A stretch of DNA of 64,000 nt from Sphingobacterium tenebrionis (GCF_037126265.1 NZ_JAYLLN010000015.1:8711-72710); one strand, 5' to 3'; shown: positions 15,110 through 24,146, counted from the stretch's first letter. The notes: generated by a model not told the origin, from the sequence alone. Translations and numbers: made by a program.

Positions 15110-15982
15110 ATGAATAAGATTTCTATCCGTTTTTTCAATGACCGTGAAGTTCGTGCTATTTGGGATGAAGAAAATACTAAATGGTGGTTTTCAGTATTGG
15201 ATATAATTGCGGTATTAACTGATCAAGATGATTATTCCAAAGCGCGGAACTATTGGAAATATCTTAAAACTAAGCTTAAAAAAGAAAATAATGAAGTGGT
15301 TAGTATCACTAACCAGTTGAAATTTTTGGCTCCGGATGGTAAAAGGAGATTTGCAGATGTATTGGATTATAACGGGATTATTATACTCGGAAAAACCTTT
15401 CCTGGAAATAAAGCAAATAGATTCATAGAATGGTTTACGTATAGTGACGAATCTATTGATGGTAAGAGTAAGAATAAAGCATATTCTTTATATGAGAGTT
15501 CCTTTATAGATAACATTGAAGTAGGAACGGTTAAGGGTCTGCAACAAATACATGCTTATTTGTTTGGTGGATTGTATGAATTTGCTGGTCAAATTCGCAC
15601 TAAAAATATTGCAAAAGGCGGATTTCAATTTGCCATGGCTCAATTTTTACCAAACACTTTAAAAGAGATTGAATTAATGCCAGAGGAAGATTTCAATCAA
15701 ATACTTGATAAATATGTTGAAATGAATATTGCTCATCCATTTATGGAAGGAAATGGTAGAAGTATGCGCATCTGGTTGGATCTTATGTTCAAGCAGACAT
15801 TGAAAAAATGTGTCGATTGGAGCAAAATTACTAAGAATGACTATCATCAAGCAATGCAAATAAGTGTTGTCGATAGCCAATTGTTAAAGAAGGCAATTTC
15901 AGATGCATTGACTGAGGATATTAACAGCCGCGAAATGTTCATGAAAGGAATTGATTACTCCTATTATTATGAGGAAAATTAA
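15110..15982 (+). CDS. Bro-N / Fic fusion protein (predicted AMP transferase, class III Fic-like)
   Basis: A 290-residue protein with two parts. Residues 1-110 resemble the Bro-N domain of phage antirepressors: VRAIWDEENTKWWFSVLDII, then YWKYLKTKL, LKFLAPDGKRRFADVLD and NRFIEWF. Residues 117-290 are a Fic domain with the complete motif HPFMEGNGRSMR at 209-220 (catalytic His209) and a flap region GGLYEFAGQIR. The C-terminal helix ends SYYYEE (Ser284, Glu288), placed like the inhibitory helix of Neisseria class III Fic (SxxxE followed by G or N). Fic enzymes transfer AMP to Ser/Thr/Tyr of targets; Bro-N domains bind DNA. No antitoxin-size gene lies next to it. Base composition is more A/T-rich than the flanks, suggesting transfer. 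Confidence 0.88.
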   Translation: MNKISIRFFNDREVRAIWDEENTKWWFSVLDIIAVLTDQDDYSKARNYWKYLKTKLKKENNEVVSITNQLKFLAPDGKRRFADVLDYNGIIILGKTFPGNKANRFIEWFTYSDESIDGKSKNKAYSLYESSFIDNIEVGTVKGLQQIHAYLFGGLYEFAGQIRTKNIAKGGFQFAMAQFLPNTLKEIELMPEEDFNQILDKYVEMNIAHPFMEGNGRSMRIWLDLMFKQTLKKCVDWSKITKNDYHQAMQISVVDSQLLKKAISDALTEDINSREMFMKGIDYSYYYEEN

Positions 15983-15986
15983 TAAA

Positions 15987-16021
15987 TAAAAAAATCTCGT
16001 GGGGCAGGGCGCCCCACGAGA
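15987..16021 (-). terminator. Rho-independent terminator of the ROK-SusCD operon
   Basis: Perfect 11-base arms TCTCGTGGGGC (15995-16005) and GCCCCACGAGA (16011-16021) around a 5-base loop. On the minus strand it is followed by a run of seven T (complement of 15988-15994), so it ends the leftward susD transcript; it also lies 12 bases after the fic stop but lacks a T run in that direction. Confidence 0.85.
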
Positions 16022-16046
16022 AACCATTATATTAAAAATTGAACCT

Positions 16047-17936
16047 TTAGTTCTTTTTAGCCCACCAAAGCGGGGTAAATATTTGGTCTTCACCACCTAA
16101 CTGCGTAACAGCTTTGTCGTAATTAGTCTGATCGGCAGAGCGGAAAGATGAAGGATATCTCAAACGTTGTGGGAAGAAATTCACCTGGTTTTTTGTGTAA
16201 TTAGATGAATTCAACTGTAACATGGTTTGGATTGGTTGTTCAACAGCAGGGTTTTCGAAAAATGGTAAACCTAATCTTCGGTGATCACTCCATGCTTCCA
16301 AAGCCATATAAGGGAATGTAGCAATGTATTTCTGCGTGATGATCTTTGTTAGTTTATCATTCTTCACCGTACCATTTTTATAAATGGTATTGGAAGGATA
16401 CGGAATCTGCGCAGTTCCAGGTGCCCCAGTGTATGCATCAATGAATTTTACGGTATGAGAAGCAGGTGGTTCCGTAACATGGTCATAACTTACAGAAGTA
16501 CCCACGCGGTTATAGTTGGTAGAAGCTTTATATGCTGCTAAATGGCTATTCACACCCCAATATTCAAAATTCTGTTCAATACCTTTTTCATAAGCGGCTT
16601 TATCCGACATCGGGGTTGTCCAACCTCTCAATGCCGCTTCGGCCATTAGGAAATGGGATTCCCAAGAAGCAAAGAACAACCTTTTCTGTGTACTCGTTCT
16701 GAACTTGTTGATCATTCCAGGTAGGCGACCATTCTGACCACGAAATACCAGGTTAGATGCTAGACCACCCCATGTTCCACCAGTGAAAGCATTCCAGGTG
16801 TATTTTGTATCTAAATTATCTGTCCGTGTATCTGAAACCTTGATAGAAGCTTCTTGGGTGCTGGCTGCCGGCCAATATTCTCCATCCGTTTTATTTCCAG
16901 GAACGAAGAAGGCTTTATAAGCACGTGGGTCCATTTTATTTGGCATACCATCCAAATAGTATCCTTGAGAAGGATCGTTGGATTTTACCGAGAAATTGGA
17001 AAGATATCGTGTTCCAAAATCATCCTCAGGTTTGATCTTTTCTATTATGCCTTGATTGGTAAATTGATCGGCTGTTTTAATACCTCCTAAACCGATGAAT
17101 ATATTGTTGAGGGTAGCTGAAAGGATTTGTGTGTTCCAGCTTCTGGACATGACGCCTGAAAGTGGGTCCCAACCATCTTTTTCTTGAACACCAAAGTTCT
17201 GTTCTTTCGTTTCGATGAATTTATTCGTAGCAACTGCGGCCTCAAATTCTGATTTTGCCTTCGCCGCATCTACTTCAGACAAGCGCATAGCGAAACGCAT
17301 CCTCATGGAATTGGCAAATCTGATCCAATTCTCCCAATTGAAACCATAAGCCGCATCGTAAGATTTGATATCACCATTTGCAACACTTACATCAATTTTG
17401 CTGGTAGCATCTTTTAACTCGTCAAAAAGATAGTTGTAAACCTCTTGAACCGTATTGAAAGTTGGGTTGGTTCCTTTGAACGATTCGATCGGGGCAGGTC
17501 CAAAGTTATCCGATAGTTCACTCATCAGATAAGCTCTCCAGATACGAGCCACTTGTTTCACGTTTTCATTGTGTGCAGCTGCGGTTCCATTGGCGGCTTG
17601 CTTTTCGGCTATCTCGATGGCTGCATTCGCATTGTTCAACCATTCGGAAATATAACGCCAATAATCACCATTAAACGTATCATCATCAACACCCATGTTT
17701 AGGTAATTGAAATAATGATGTCTTGCTGCGGTTTTCCAATAGTACACATATACCCTTTCTGCAATGTGTGGATCTTGCTGCGCGCCAATAATGGCGTTGT
17801 TTAGAAAATATTCAGGTTTTACCTGATTTTCATTCGCCGCTGTTGGGCTGGTATTTAATTCTTCGAATTTACTACAGGAAGCAGTTATTCCTCCAATAAG
17901 CAAAGCGAAAGTTATTTTTGATATGATATTTTTCAT
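16047..17936 (-). CDS. SusD/RagB-family outer-membrane lipoprotein (SusD_2 type)
   Basis: A 629-residue lipoprotein with signal peptide and lipobox ending at Cys21 (GGITASCSKFEELN). The ELNTSPTAANENQVKPEYFLNNAI opening, the WRYISEWLNNANAAIEIA segment and the LMAEAALRGW motif fit the SusD-like family that captures nutrients at the cell surface over a SusC channel (the SusD_2 Pfam type rather than the classical starch SusD). It lies 10 bases after susC in the same transcript. The ligand cannot be read from the sequence; related pairs serve glycans or peptides. A strong terminator follows. Confidence 0.9.
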   Translation of the reverse strand: MKNIISKITFALLIGGITASCSKFEELNTSPTAANENQVKPEYFLNNAIIGAQQDPHIAERVYVYYWKTAARHHYFNYLNMGVDDDTFNGDYWRYISEWLNNANAAIEIAEKQAANGTAAAHNENVKQVARIWRAYLMSELSDNFGPAPIESFKGTNPTFNTVQEVYNYLFDELKDATSKIDVSVANGDIKSYDAAYGFNWENWIRFANSMRMRFAMRLSEVDAAKAKSEFEAAVATNKFIETKEQNFGVQEKDGWDPLSGVMSRSWNTQILSATLNNIFIGLGGIKTADQFTNQGIIEKIKPEDDFGTRYLSNFSVKSNDPSQGYYLDGMPNKMDPRAYKAFFVPGNKTDGEYWPAASTQEASIKVSDTRTDNLDTKYTWNAFTGGTWGGLASNLVFRGQNGRLPGMINKFRTSTQKRLFFASWESHFLMAEAALRGWTTPMSDKAAYEKGIEQNFEYWGVNSHLAAYKASTNYNRVGTSVSYDHVTEPPASHTVKFIDAYTGAPGTAQIPYPSNTIYKNGTVKNDKLTKIITQKYIATFPYMALEAWSDHRRLGLPFFENPAVEQPIQTMLQLNSSNYTKNQVNFFPQRLRYPSSFRSADQTNYDKAVTQLGGEDQIFTPLWWAKKN

Positions 17937-17946
17937 GATTGTCTAA

Positions 17947-20900
17947 TTAGAAGCCTACAGAAATATTAAGGAAGAAAGATCTGGAAGTTGGGAAAGATAA
18001 GTATTCAAATCCAACGGCATTGGTGCTCAATGCAAAGGTCGATTCTGGATCAACCCCTTTTCCATAGCTTTTTAACATCGCTAAATTGTTCACTGAGATT
18101 CCGAATTTTGCAGATTTTACAGCTGAGGACTTCAGCACCTGACTTGGGATGCTGTAGTTCAACATTAAGTTTCGGATACGGATGTTTGTTGCATTCAATA
18201 GGTTGTGTTCCGTAATCCCTAAGTTACCATTGCCAGCAACAGCTGCCCAATAGTTTTCAGGACTTACTTCTTTGTTGTTCTGTACATAGGTGTCTTTATC
18301 TAAGATAACTCCATCCACTACGAAATTAGCTCGGTCACCATTCACTACGGTTTCTGCAGACGAACCACTTAACTGTATAGCACGGTGTGTTCCTGCGAAG
18401 AATTTACCACCGAAACGACCATCGACCTGAAAGCTCAATCCGAAGTTTTTATAAGAAAAAGAGTTGGTTATACCTACCAATGCACGTGCTGTTTGGTCAC
18501 CCAACATGGTTGTAGGACCAGAAGCTTTTTGTGGAAGCCCAGTTTGGGAAGCCAAGATCAACTTTCCATAATGCTCAGATTCTACATCCTCAACTCTTAA
18601 GAATCGTGTTCCGTAGATGGCACCATAATACTTGCCTTCTTCAGCAAAGATTTTCACATCATCATATCCGCCTAGTTCCGTACGTTTTACGTCATCATGT
18701 AATTTGATGATTTTGTTCTGGTTGTGGGATACATTTGCTCTAAGATCCCATTTCAATGGGGTATCTCTTAAGATGTTCGCATTGAAAACCACCTCGAAAC
18801 CTTGGTTTTGAATATTACCAGCATTAGCTTTGAACCCTTGGTATCCTGATAGGTTGTTCATTGGGATATTGATCAACTGATTGGTCGAATTAGTTTTGTA
18901 ATACGCAAAGTCGATTCCGATACGATCATTCAAGAACCTGGTTTCAAAACCTGCTTCAAAACTTTTCTGCAACTCATTCACTACACCTGGATTGAAGAGG
19001 ATATTTCCTTTGGAAGCTGTCGTTACGTTGTTCGGGTCATTACCTACATTATACGTGTTGTATAATTGGTATGGGTCCATATCACGACCAGTTTCGGCAT
19101 AAGAAGCTCTAATTTTTGCAAAAGAGAACCAAGATGGCATTTCCCCATTTACACGTACAAGATCAGAGATGATCAAGGATGTACTTGCAGAAGGGTAGAA
19201 GTAACTGTTATTGTCTGGATGTAAAGTAGAAGTCCAGTCATTTCTTGCCGTCAAAGTAATAAACCAGAAATTACTATAGTTGATATCTAAGCTGGAGTAA
19301 ACCGAGTTGATCTGTTTTCTGGAAATACTTTCAGAAATACTTGGGTTTCCAATGTTATTACCTAATGTGAAAAGGTTTGGAACACGTAGGTTTCCTGCTG
19401 AAGAATTGATTCCATTTCTGTTTCTCTCCATGATCTGTCCATAAAGCGACAAAGCACCACCCCAGTTTCCAAAAAGATTATCTTTTCTCGCGTGGATACT
19501 AGCAATGTAGTTGTTTTCATAGAACTTATCCACCCCAGTAGAGTAGGAGTTGTTCAAGTTTGCCCCTGTATAGGTTTTGGATTCGTATTTGGTGCTGTAG
19601 GTATCAGTACCCACACGTGCATCAGCACTTAACCAATCATTGAAATCGTATTTTACCGTAGCGTTCATTAAATAACGGTCGCGGGTATCTGTACTCAACT
19701 TGTTATGAGCAGCCCAATATGGGTTTACCGGTGCATCAGCTGGATCCGTATACCAGATTTGATTCACCCCTAGTTCATCCATCCCTGTTTTGAATTGGGT
19801 AATATCCAATGAACGTGGAAACAATAGAACCTGGGAGTAGAAGTTACCATCGTTATGACCACCTACAGCTCTGTTATAAGCCATGTTTTTCATGTATTGT
19901 ACTTTTACATCAGTACTCCATTGGTTTCTTTCACCAAATTTAGCGTTTACACGGTTGATCAAGTTCAATCTGTTCAACTTCATCCCTGGCGTTTTGCTAT
20001 CATCATGTAGGTAAGTGGCAGAAGTGTATAGGTTTACTTTGTCAGAAATCGCCTGTTGGAAGTTGATGTTCTGTGTAGTGCTGAAACCTGTTTTAAAGAA
20101 GTTGGACATGTTGTCATAAGCGGAAAGATTGGCTTTAGAACCATCCCACATATCGACTTCCTGGCCAGCAATCTTTGCTCCCCAAGAAGTACTCGCCAAA
20201 CGACCATAAATACCACCAGCACCTTGTGAGAATGTGCTTTGAAGTTCAGGTGTCATAAACATGTTTTCAATACCTGTAATGGTCGAATAACTGATTCCTA
20301 CACCATCTTTAGCTTTACCTGATTTTGTTGTGATCAAGATAACCCCATTGGAAGCTCTTGAACCATATAAAGCGGATGCGGCACCACCTTTTAAAACCGA
20401 CATGCTTTCGATATCCTCTGGGTTTAAGTCGCCAAGACCGCTACCCATATCGGCAGTAGGATTCCAAAAGTCGTTATTGCTTGCTCCAACAAAATTATCC
20501 ATCGGCACACCATCCACAACGATCAAAGGCTGGTTGTCGCCAGTTAATGAATTGAAACCTCTTAAGATAATTTTGGATGAAGAAGCCGGTCCTCCAGAAC
20601 CTTTAACAACCTGAAGGTTAGAAACCTTACCAGCTAAAGCGTTCGCTACGTTATTTTCACGCGCATCTGTTAAAGATTCGCCTTTTACTTCTTGGAAAGA
20701 ATATCCAAGTGCTCTGCGCTCTCTTTTAACCCCCATTGCCGTTACTACAACCTCATCAATGTTGCTATTGTCGACAGATAGGGTTACATTATGGGTAGCT
20801 CCAGAAACAGTGATTTCCTGAGAACCATAACCCATACTTGAAAAGCGGATTTTTTGGCCATTATCAGCTTGGATGCTGTAATTACCATTTTGGTCTGATT

Positions 20901-21060
20901 GTGCAGCCCGGTTGGTACCCACCACCGTAACACTGACACCAGCCAATGGACCGTTAGCATCTGTTACTCGCCCCGTAACAGTTTGCTGTGCAAATAATGT
21001 CGTAATGCTCAATAGCATAACCAACATTATACTGCAACTTTTTGCGTAAAGATTACTCAT
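17947..21060 (-). CDS. SusC/RagA-family TonB-dependent outer-membrane transporter
   Basis: A 1037-residue protein. Residues 1-24 are a signal peptide ending LFAQQ, 25-105 a carboxypeptidase-regulatory-like domain (VTGRVTDANGPLAGVSVTVVG), then the TonB box region DEVVVTAMGVKRERRALG, the plug (about 120-240, including RGFNSLTGDNQPLIVVDGV and ASNGVILITTKSG), and a 22-strand type beta-barrel ending in the outer-membrane signal FFLNISVGF. It imports a substrate captured by the adjacent SusD, powered by TonB-ExbBD. Its ATG is 19 bases after the ROK regulator stop codon, so all three genes probably form one transcript. Confidence 0.95.
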   Translation of the reverse strand: MSNLYAKSCSIMLVMLLSITTLFAQQTVTGRVTDANGPLAGVSVTVVGTNRAAQSDQNGNYSIQADNGQKIRFSSMGYGSQEITVSGATHNVTLSVDNSNIDEVVVTAMGVKRERRALGYSFQEVKGESLTDARENNVANALAGKVSNLQVVKGSGGPASSSKIILRGFNSLTGDNQPLIVVDGVPMDNFVGASNNDFWNPTADMGSGLGDLNPEDIESMSVLKGGAASALYGSRASNGVILITTKSGKAKDGVGISYSTITGIENMFMTPELQSTFSQGAGGIYGRLASTSWGAKIAGQEVDMWDGSKANLSAYDNMSNFFKTGFSTTQNINFQQAISDKVNLYTSATYLHDDSKTPGMKLNRLNLINRVNAKFGERNQWSTDVKVQYMKNMAYNRAVGGHNDGNFYSQVLLFPRSLDITQFKTGMDELGVNQIWYTDPADAPVNPYWAAHNKLSTDTRDRYLMNATVKYDFNDWLSADARVGTDTYSTKYESKTYTGANLNNSYSTGVDKFYENNYIASIHARKDNLFGNWGGALSLYGQIMERNRNGINSSAGNLRVPNLFTLGNNIGNPSISESISRKQINSVYSSLDINYSNFWFITLTARNDWTSTLHPDNNSYFYPSASTSLIISDLVRVNGEMPSWFSFAKIRASYAETGRDMDPYQLYNTYNVGNDPNNVTTASKGNILFNPGVVNELQKSFEAGFETRFLNDRIGIDFAYYKTNSTNQLINIPMNNLSGYQGFKANAGNIQNQGFEVVFNANILRDTPLKWDLRANVSHNQNKIIKLHDDVKRTELGGYDDVKIFAEEGKYYGAIYGTRFLRVEDVESEHYGKLILASQTGLPQKASGPTTMLGDQTARALVGITNSFSYKNFGLSFQVDGRFGGKFFAGTHRAIQLSGSSAETVVNGDRANFVVDGVILDKDTYVQNNKEVSPENYWAAVAGNGNLGITEHNLLNATNIRIRNLMLNYSIPSQVLKSSAVKSAKFGISVNNLAMLKSYGKGVDPESTFALSTNAVGFEYLSFPTSRSFFLNISVGF

Positions 21061-21079
21061 TTGTTGATGATTTAATTGA

Positions 21080-22267
21080 TTAAATTTCTGTTAAATAATT
21101 CTTGTATATGCTCTTGTCTGAATTACCAATGCAGACGCAGGCAGATCCTAATAGTTGAATGTGTTTGGTATTTGAAAATTGGATTTTAGTGTTTTTTGAT
21201 AATCGTTGGATGGTAAATTCCAATAGGGCGGAATTGATCTGAGGTGCTAATATGGTTTTTGCCTGTGCACCACGGCCTGAAACCACCACCATTTCTGGAT
21301 TAATAATGTGAATCAGGGTAGCTATCCCCTTGCCCAACATATACCCGATACGACTTATCGCCTCTATTGCCAATTGATCCCCAGCATTTGCCGCAGTTAA
21401 TAATTGATCGCCAGTGATGTGGTTATTTTGCTGCTGATAATCCTTTAATAAAGAAGATTCTTCACCTTTTGAAAGTTTCTCGGTCGCAAACTCAATCGCT
21501 GCGATCAGCGATGCTTCCACCTCCAGACAACCTTTTTTGCCACAAGAACAAAGCTTGTTTTGGTTTGATAAGGGTATGTGGCTAAATTCTCCTGCATATC
21601 CTGAATGACCACGATAAAGTTCGTTGTCAATGATCATTCCCAGTCCTACACCCCAATTTAGGTTTACCACCATGACGTTTCTGGCGTCTTTGGCTTGTCC
21701 AAAATAGTGTTCCGCTATAGCGATTGCTGAAGAATCATTTTCGATGAAAACCGGTAGGTTAAACGTTTTACCTAAATTGGCCTGAAAATCGTAAAAAGGT
21801 GATTCAGCTGTGAAGGAATTGTTTTTCCCGGATTTACTATCCACAAAACCTGGAATACTGACCCCTATGCCATAGATGGGTTTTTCTTGGACCAACAACA
21901 TGGTTTGCCTGATAAAGGCAACCAATTCTTCATATGCATTTGCCCCTTTGAGTGGAATTCGTTTGGTAGAGATTTCCGTTTGAAATTCGTTTTTGAAATC
22001 AGTAACAACGACCGATGTGTAAAATTGATCGATTGCCACACAAACGATTAATGGAAGCTGTTGGCTGTTTGGAATGAATTGAGCAGCTCGTCTTCCGCCC
22101 GTTGAAGGAGCAAGCCCGTCTTGTTGAATCAGATCCGATTGAAGAAGTTTATGGATAGAATTCGTTATGTTGGGCACACTCTTCCCAATAGAGGAGCTAA
22201 GCTCTGCAATCGATTGCGGACTTGAAAAGTATAAACTTTTTAATATCGACAATTTTAGGTTATCCAC
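21080..22267 (-). CDS. ROK-family transcriptional regulator
   Basis: A 395-residue NagC/Mlc-like protein with a GTG start (MDNLKLSIL). Residues 1-60 form a winged helix-turn-helix (SPQSIAELSSSIGKSVPNITNSIHK), and 70-395 the ROK sugar-kinase fold. The kinase Asp is present in ENDSSAIA, and the zinc motif CSCGKKGC follows GHSGYAGEFSHI, so sugar binding is likely and kinase activity cannot be excluded. It is the first gene of a leftward operon with susC and susD, which it probably represses until its sugar ligand appears. A palindrome (22301-22323) upstream is a candidate operator. Confidence 0.9.
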   Translation of the reverse strand: MDNLKLSILKSLYFSSPQSIAELSSSIGKSVPNITNSIHKLLQSDLIQQDGLAPSTGGRRAAQFIPNSQQLPLIVCVAIDQFYTSVVVTDFKNEFQTEISTKRIPLKGANAYEELVAFIRQTMLLVQEKPIYGIGVSIPGFVDSKSGKNNSFTAESPFYDFQANLGKTFNLPVFIENDSSAIAIAEHYFGQAKDARNVMVVNLNWGVGLGMIIDNELYRGHSGYAGEFSHIPLSNQNKLCSCGKKGCLEVEASLIAAIEFATEKLSKGEESSLLKDYQQQNNHITGDQLLTAANAGDQLAIEAISRIGYMLGKGIATLIHIINPEMVVVSGRGAQAKTILAPQINSALLEFTIQRLSKNTKIQFSNTKHIQLLGSACVCIGNSDKSIYKNYLTEI

Positions 22268-22300
22268 GGCTAATACGTTTTATTAAACTTATTGTAAAGT

Positions 22301-22323
22301 TATGTTAAAAATTTCTTAACATA
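22301..22323. promoter_or_regulatory. Palindromic operator candidate TATGTTAA-N7-TTAACATA
   Basis: Perfect 8-base half-sites (22301-22308 and 22316-22323) with a 7-base A/T spacer, 34 bases upstream of the ROK GTG and within the 229-base divergent region shared with the acetyltransferase gene. A near-match to a -7 box (TAACTTTA on the minus strand) overlaps its left edge. Position and symmetry suit an autoregulatory site for a dimeric ROK repressor. Confidence 0.55.
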
Positions 22324-22450
22324 CAAATTCTTTTTAAATTTTTTAATAAGTAGGGTTCTACTATTTAAAACCTATGCAAAGGTTCGGTTTTTATCATGCG
22401 TGTTTATGCGTGTTTTCTGCCTTTCAAACTAAATGTTGCATTATTTGAGC

Positions 22451-22480
22451 TTTGAATGCCCAATAATAATTGTACCTTAG
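22451..22480 (+). promoter_or_regulatory. Putative promoter of the acetyltransferase gene
   Basis: TTTG (22451-22454), an 18-base spacer and TACCTTAG (22473-22480), one base off the TAnnTTTG consensus. It lies just upstream of the ATG at 22497, leaving about a 10-base leader. Weak by itself. Confidence 0.35.
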
Positions 22481-22496
22481 TTAGAATTATTAAATT

Positions 22497-23708
22497 ATGA
22501 AGCAACGTTATTACTCTTTGGATGTGTTCAGAGGTGCTACAGTGGCGCTAATGATCATGGTGAATAATCCAGGTACTTGGTCATCGATGTTTGCCCCGCT
22601 AAAACATGCACCTTGGCACGGTTGTACGCCAACCGATTTGGTGTTTCCATTTTTTCTGTTTGCCGTAGGAAATGCGATGTCCTTTGTGATTCCACGCCTC
22701 CAAGAGGCAGGGGATGGGGTATTCTGGAAGAAAGTCATCAAGCGAACGATTCTCATTTTCCTGATTGGATTAGGGCTCAACTGGTTTCCTTTTGTACAAT
22801 GGGTGGATGGGACGCTGCAATTCCGAGAGTGGGTTAGCAGTGTGGATCCTGAAAAAGGGGTTCGGATTTTAGGGGTTTTACAGCGCATTGCTATTGCCTA
22901 CTTTTTTGCATCTGTATTAGCCTATTATTTTAAGCCTCGGACCCTAATTTATATTTCGGCGGTTATCCTTTTGGGATATTGGGGACTGAGCGCATTTTTA
23001 GGAACGGGGGATCCCTATTCGTTGGAAGGCTGGTTTGGAACAGCGATCGATAAACAGATTCTGGGGGTAGCCCATATGTATAAAGGTGAGGGGGTTCCCT
23101 TTGATCCGGAAGGTTTCGTGAGTGCCATGCCTGCGGTAATCCAAGTGGTATTCGGTTATCTGGCGGGGGTATTTATCAAAAAACAGGGACAGGTGGATTG
23201 GCTTTGGACACGAGTTCCACAGAGTCAGGAACCACATTTCAAATTGTTGTCTGGGATGTTTGTGACCGGGTTTATTCTATTGGTATTGGCTTGGACCTGG
23301 TCTTTAGGATTTCCCATCAACAAAAAAATATGGACCAGTTCCTATGTGTTATACACAACAGGATTGGGCGTGATGACGATCGGAGCGATGATCTGGTATA
23401 TCGAGGTACAGGGAGTCAAGAATAAGCTTACCCAGTTTTTCGATGTGTTCGGGAAAAACCCATTGTTCATTTTTGTGTTGAGTGGGTTATTACCAAAATC
23501 ATTAGCTTTGATCCGAATTCCAAACGGATTTGCGGAGGATGGAAAAGCCTTGTTCACCACACCATTGGCTTGGTTCTATAAAAATGTTTGTGCGCAGATT
23601 CCTGGTCCTACAGAGGTAGGTTCTTTTGTGTATTCCCTGTGCTTTCTGGCTTTTATGTGGGCCATCTGTTACTGGTTGGACCAAAAGAAAATCTATATCA
23701 AGGTATAA
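22497..23708 (+). CDS. Heparan-alpha-glucosaminide N-acetyltransferase-like membrane protein (COG4299/NagX type)
   Basis: A 403-residue polytopic membrane protein with about ten to eleven helices. The opening YYSLDVFRGATVALMIMVNNPGTW, the conserved HAPWHGCTPTDLVFPFFLF loop with its invariant histidines and Asp, and GVLQRIAIAYFFASVLAYY identify the family of human HGSNAT and bacterial NagX/YeiB-like transmembrane acyltransferases. These move an acetyl group from cytoplasmic acetyl-CoA onto a sugar across the membrane. It is divergent from the ROK-susC-susD operon, so the locus may handle amino sugars; that is inference. No signs of truncation. Confidence 0.85.
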   Translation: MKQRYYSLDVFRGATVALMIMVNNPGTWSSMFAPLKHAPWHGCTPTDLVFPFFLFAVGNAMSFVIPRLQEAGDGVFWKKVIKRTILIFLIGLGLNWFPFVQWVDGTLQFREWVSSVDPEKGVRILGVLQRIAIAYFFASVLAYYFKPRTLIYISAVILLGYWGLSAFLGTGDPYSLEGWFGTAIDKQILGVAHMYKGEGVPFDPEGFVSAMPAVIQVVFGYLAGVFIKKQGQVDWLWTRVPQSQEPHFKLLSGMFVTGFILLVLAWTWSLGFPINKKIWTSSYVLYTTGLGVMTIGAMIWYIEVQGVKNKLTQFFDVFGKNPLFIFVLSGLLPKSLALIRIPNGFAEDGKALFTTPLAWFYKNVCAQIPGPTEVGSFVYSLCFLAFMWAICYWLDQKKIYIKV

Positions 23709-23765
23709 AGGATTGGGTAATTCCCTGTAAATGAATAATAATTTTAAAAAGTTGCTGATAAACAT

Positions 23766-23773
23766 TATCTTTG
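23766..23773 (+). promoter_or_regulatory. Putative -7 box for rpsO (TATCTTTG)
   Basis: A full match to TAnnTTTG followed by C, 43 bases before the rpsO ATG, giving a leader of about 37 bases. A TTG lies 11 bases upstream, closer than the usual -33 spacing. Confidence 0.6.
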
Positions 23774-23816
23774 CAGCCAATTAATAAATTTTTTAACGCT
23801 TTAATATTATTCAAGA

Positions 23817-24095
23817 ATGTATTTAAGTAAAGAGTACAAAGCTGATATCTTCGCAGAATTTGCAGGTGCAGCAGAAAACACTGGTTCTGCAGAAGGACAA
23901 GTAGCTTTATTCACTAAAAGAATCGCTCACTTAACTGAGCATTTGAAAAAAAACAGAAAAGATTTTAACACACAACGTTCTCTACAAATGTTAGTAGGTA
24001 AACGTCGTTCTTTATTAGCTTATCTGTACAAAAAAGATATCAACAGATATCGTGCGATCATCAAAGGCTTAGGCTTGCGTGATATCATCAAATAA
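23817..24095 (+). CDS. rpsO: 30S ribosomal protein S15
   Basis: A 92-residue protein matching S15, which binds the central domain of 16S rRNA. GSAEGQVALFTKRIAHLTEHLKKN covers the first helices, and SLQMLVGKRRSLLAYLYKKD is the conserved rRNA-binding segment. Size is normal (about 89). As in many bacteria it precedes pnp; here a strong terminator and a new promoter separate the two genes, so they are mostly separate transcripts. Confidence 0.97.
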   Translation: MYLSKEYKADIFAEFAGAAENTGSAEGQVALFTKRIAHLTEHLKKNRKDFNTQRSLQMLVGKRRSLLAYLYKKDINRYRAIIKGLGLRDIIK

Positions 24096-24114
24096 GCTTT
24101 TAGTAAAAAAACAG

Positions 24115-24146
24115 AAGAGCCCCGAATTTCGGGGCTCTTTCTTTTT
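24115..24146 (+). terminator. Rho-independent terminator after rpsO
   Basis: A GC-rich hairpin with arms AAGAGCCCCG (24115-24124) and CGGGGCTCTT (24130-24139) and a short AATTT loop, followed by a T-rich tail. It begins 20 bases after the rpsO stop. Confidence 0.9.
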
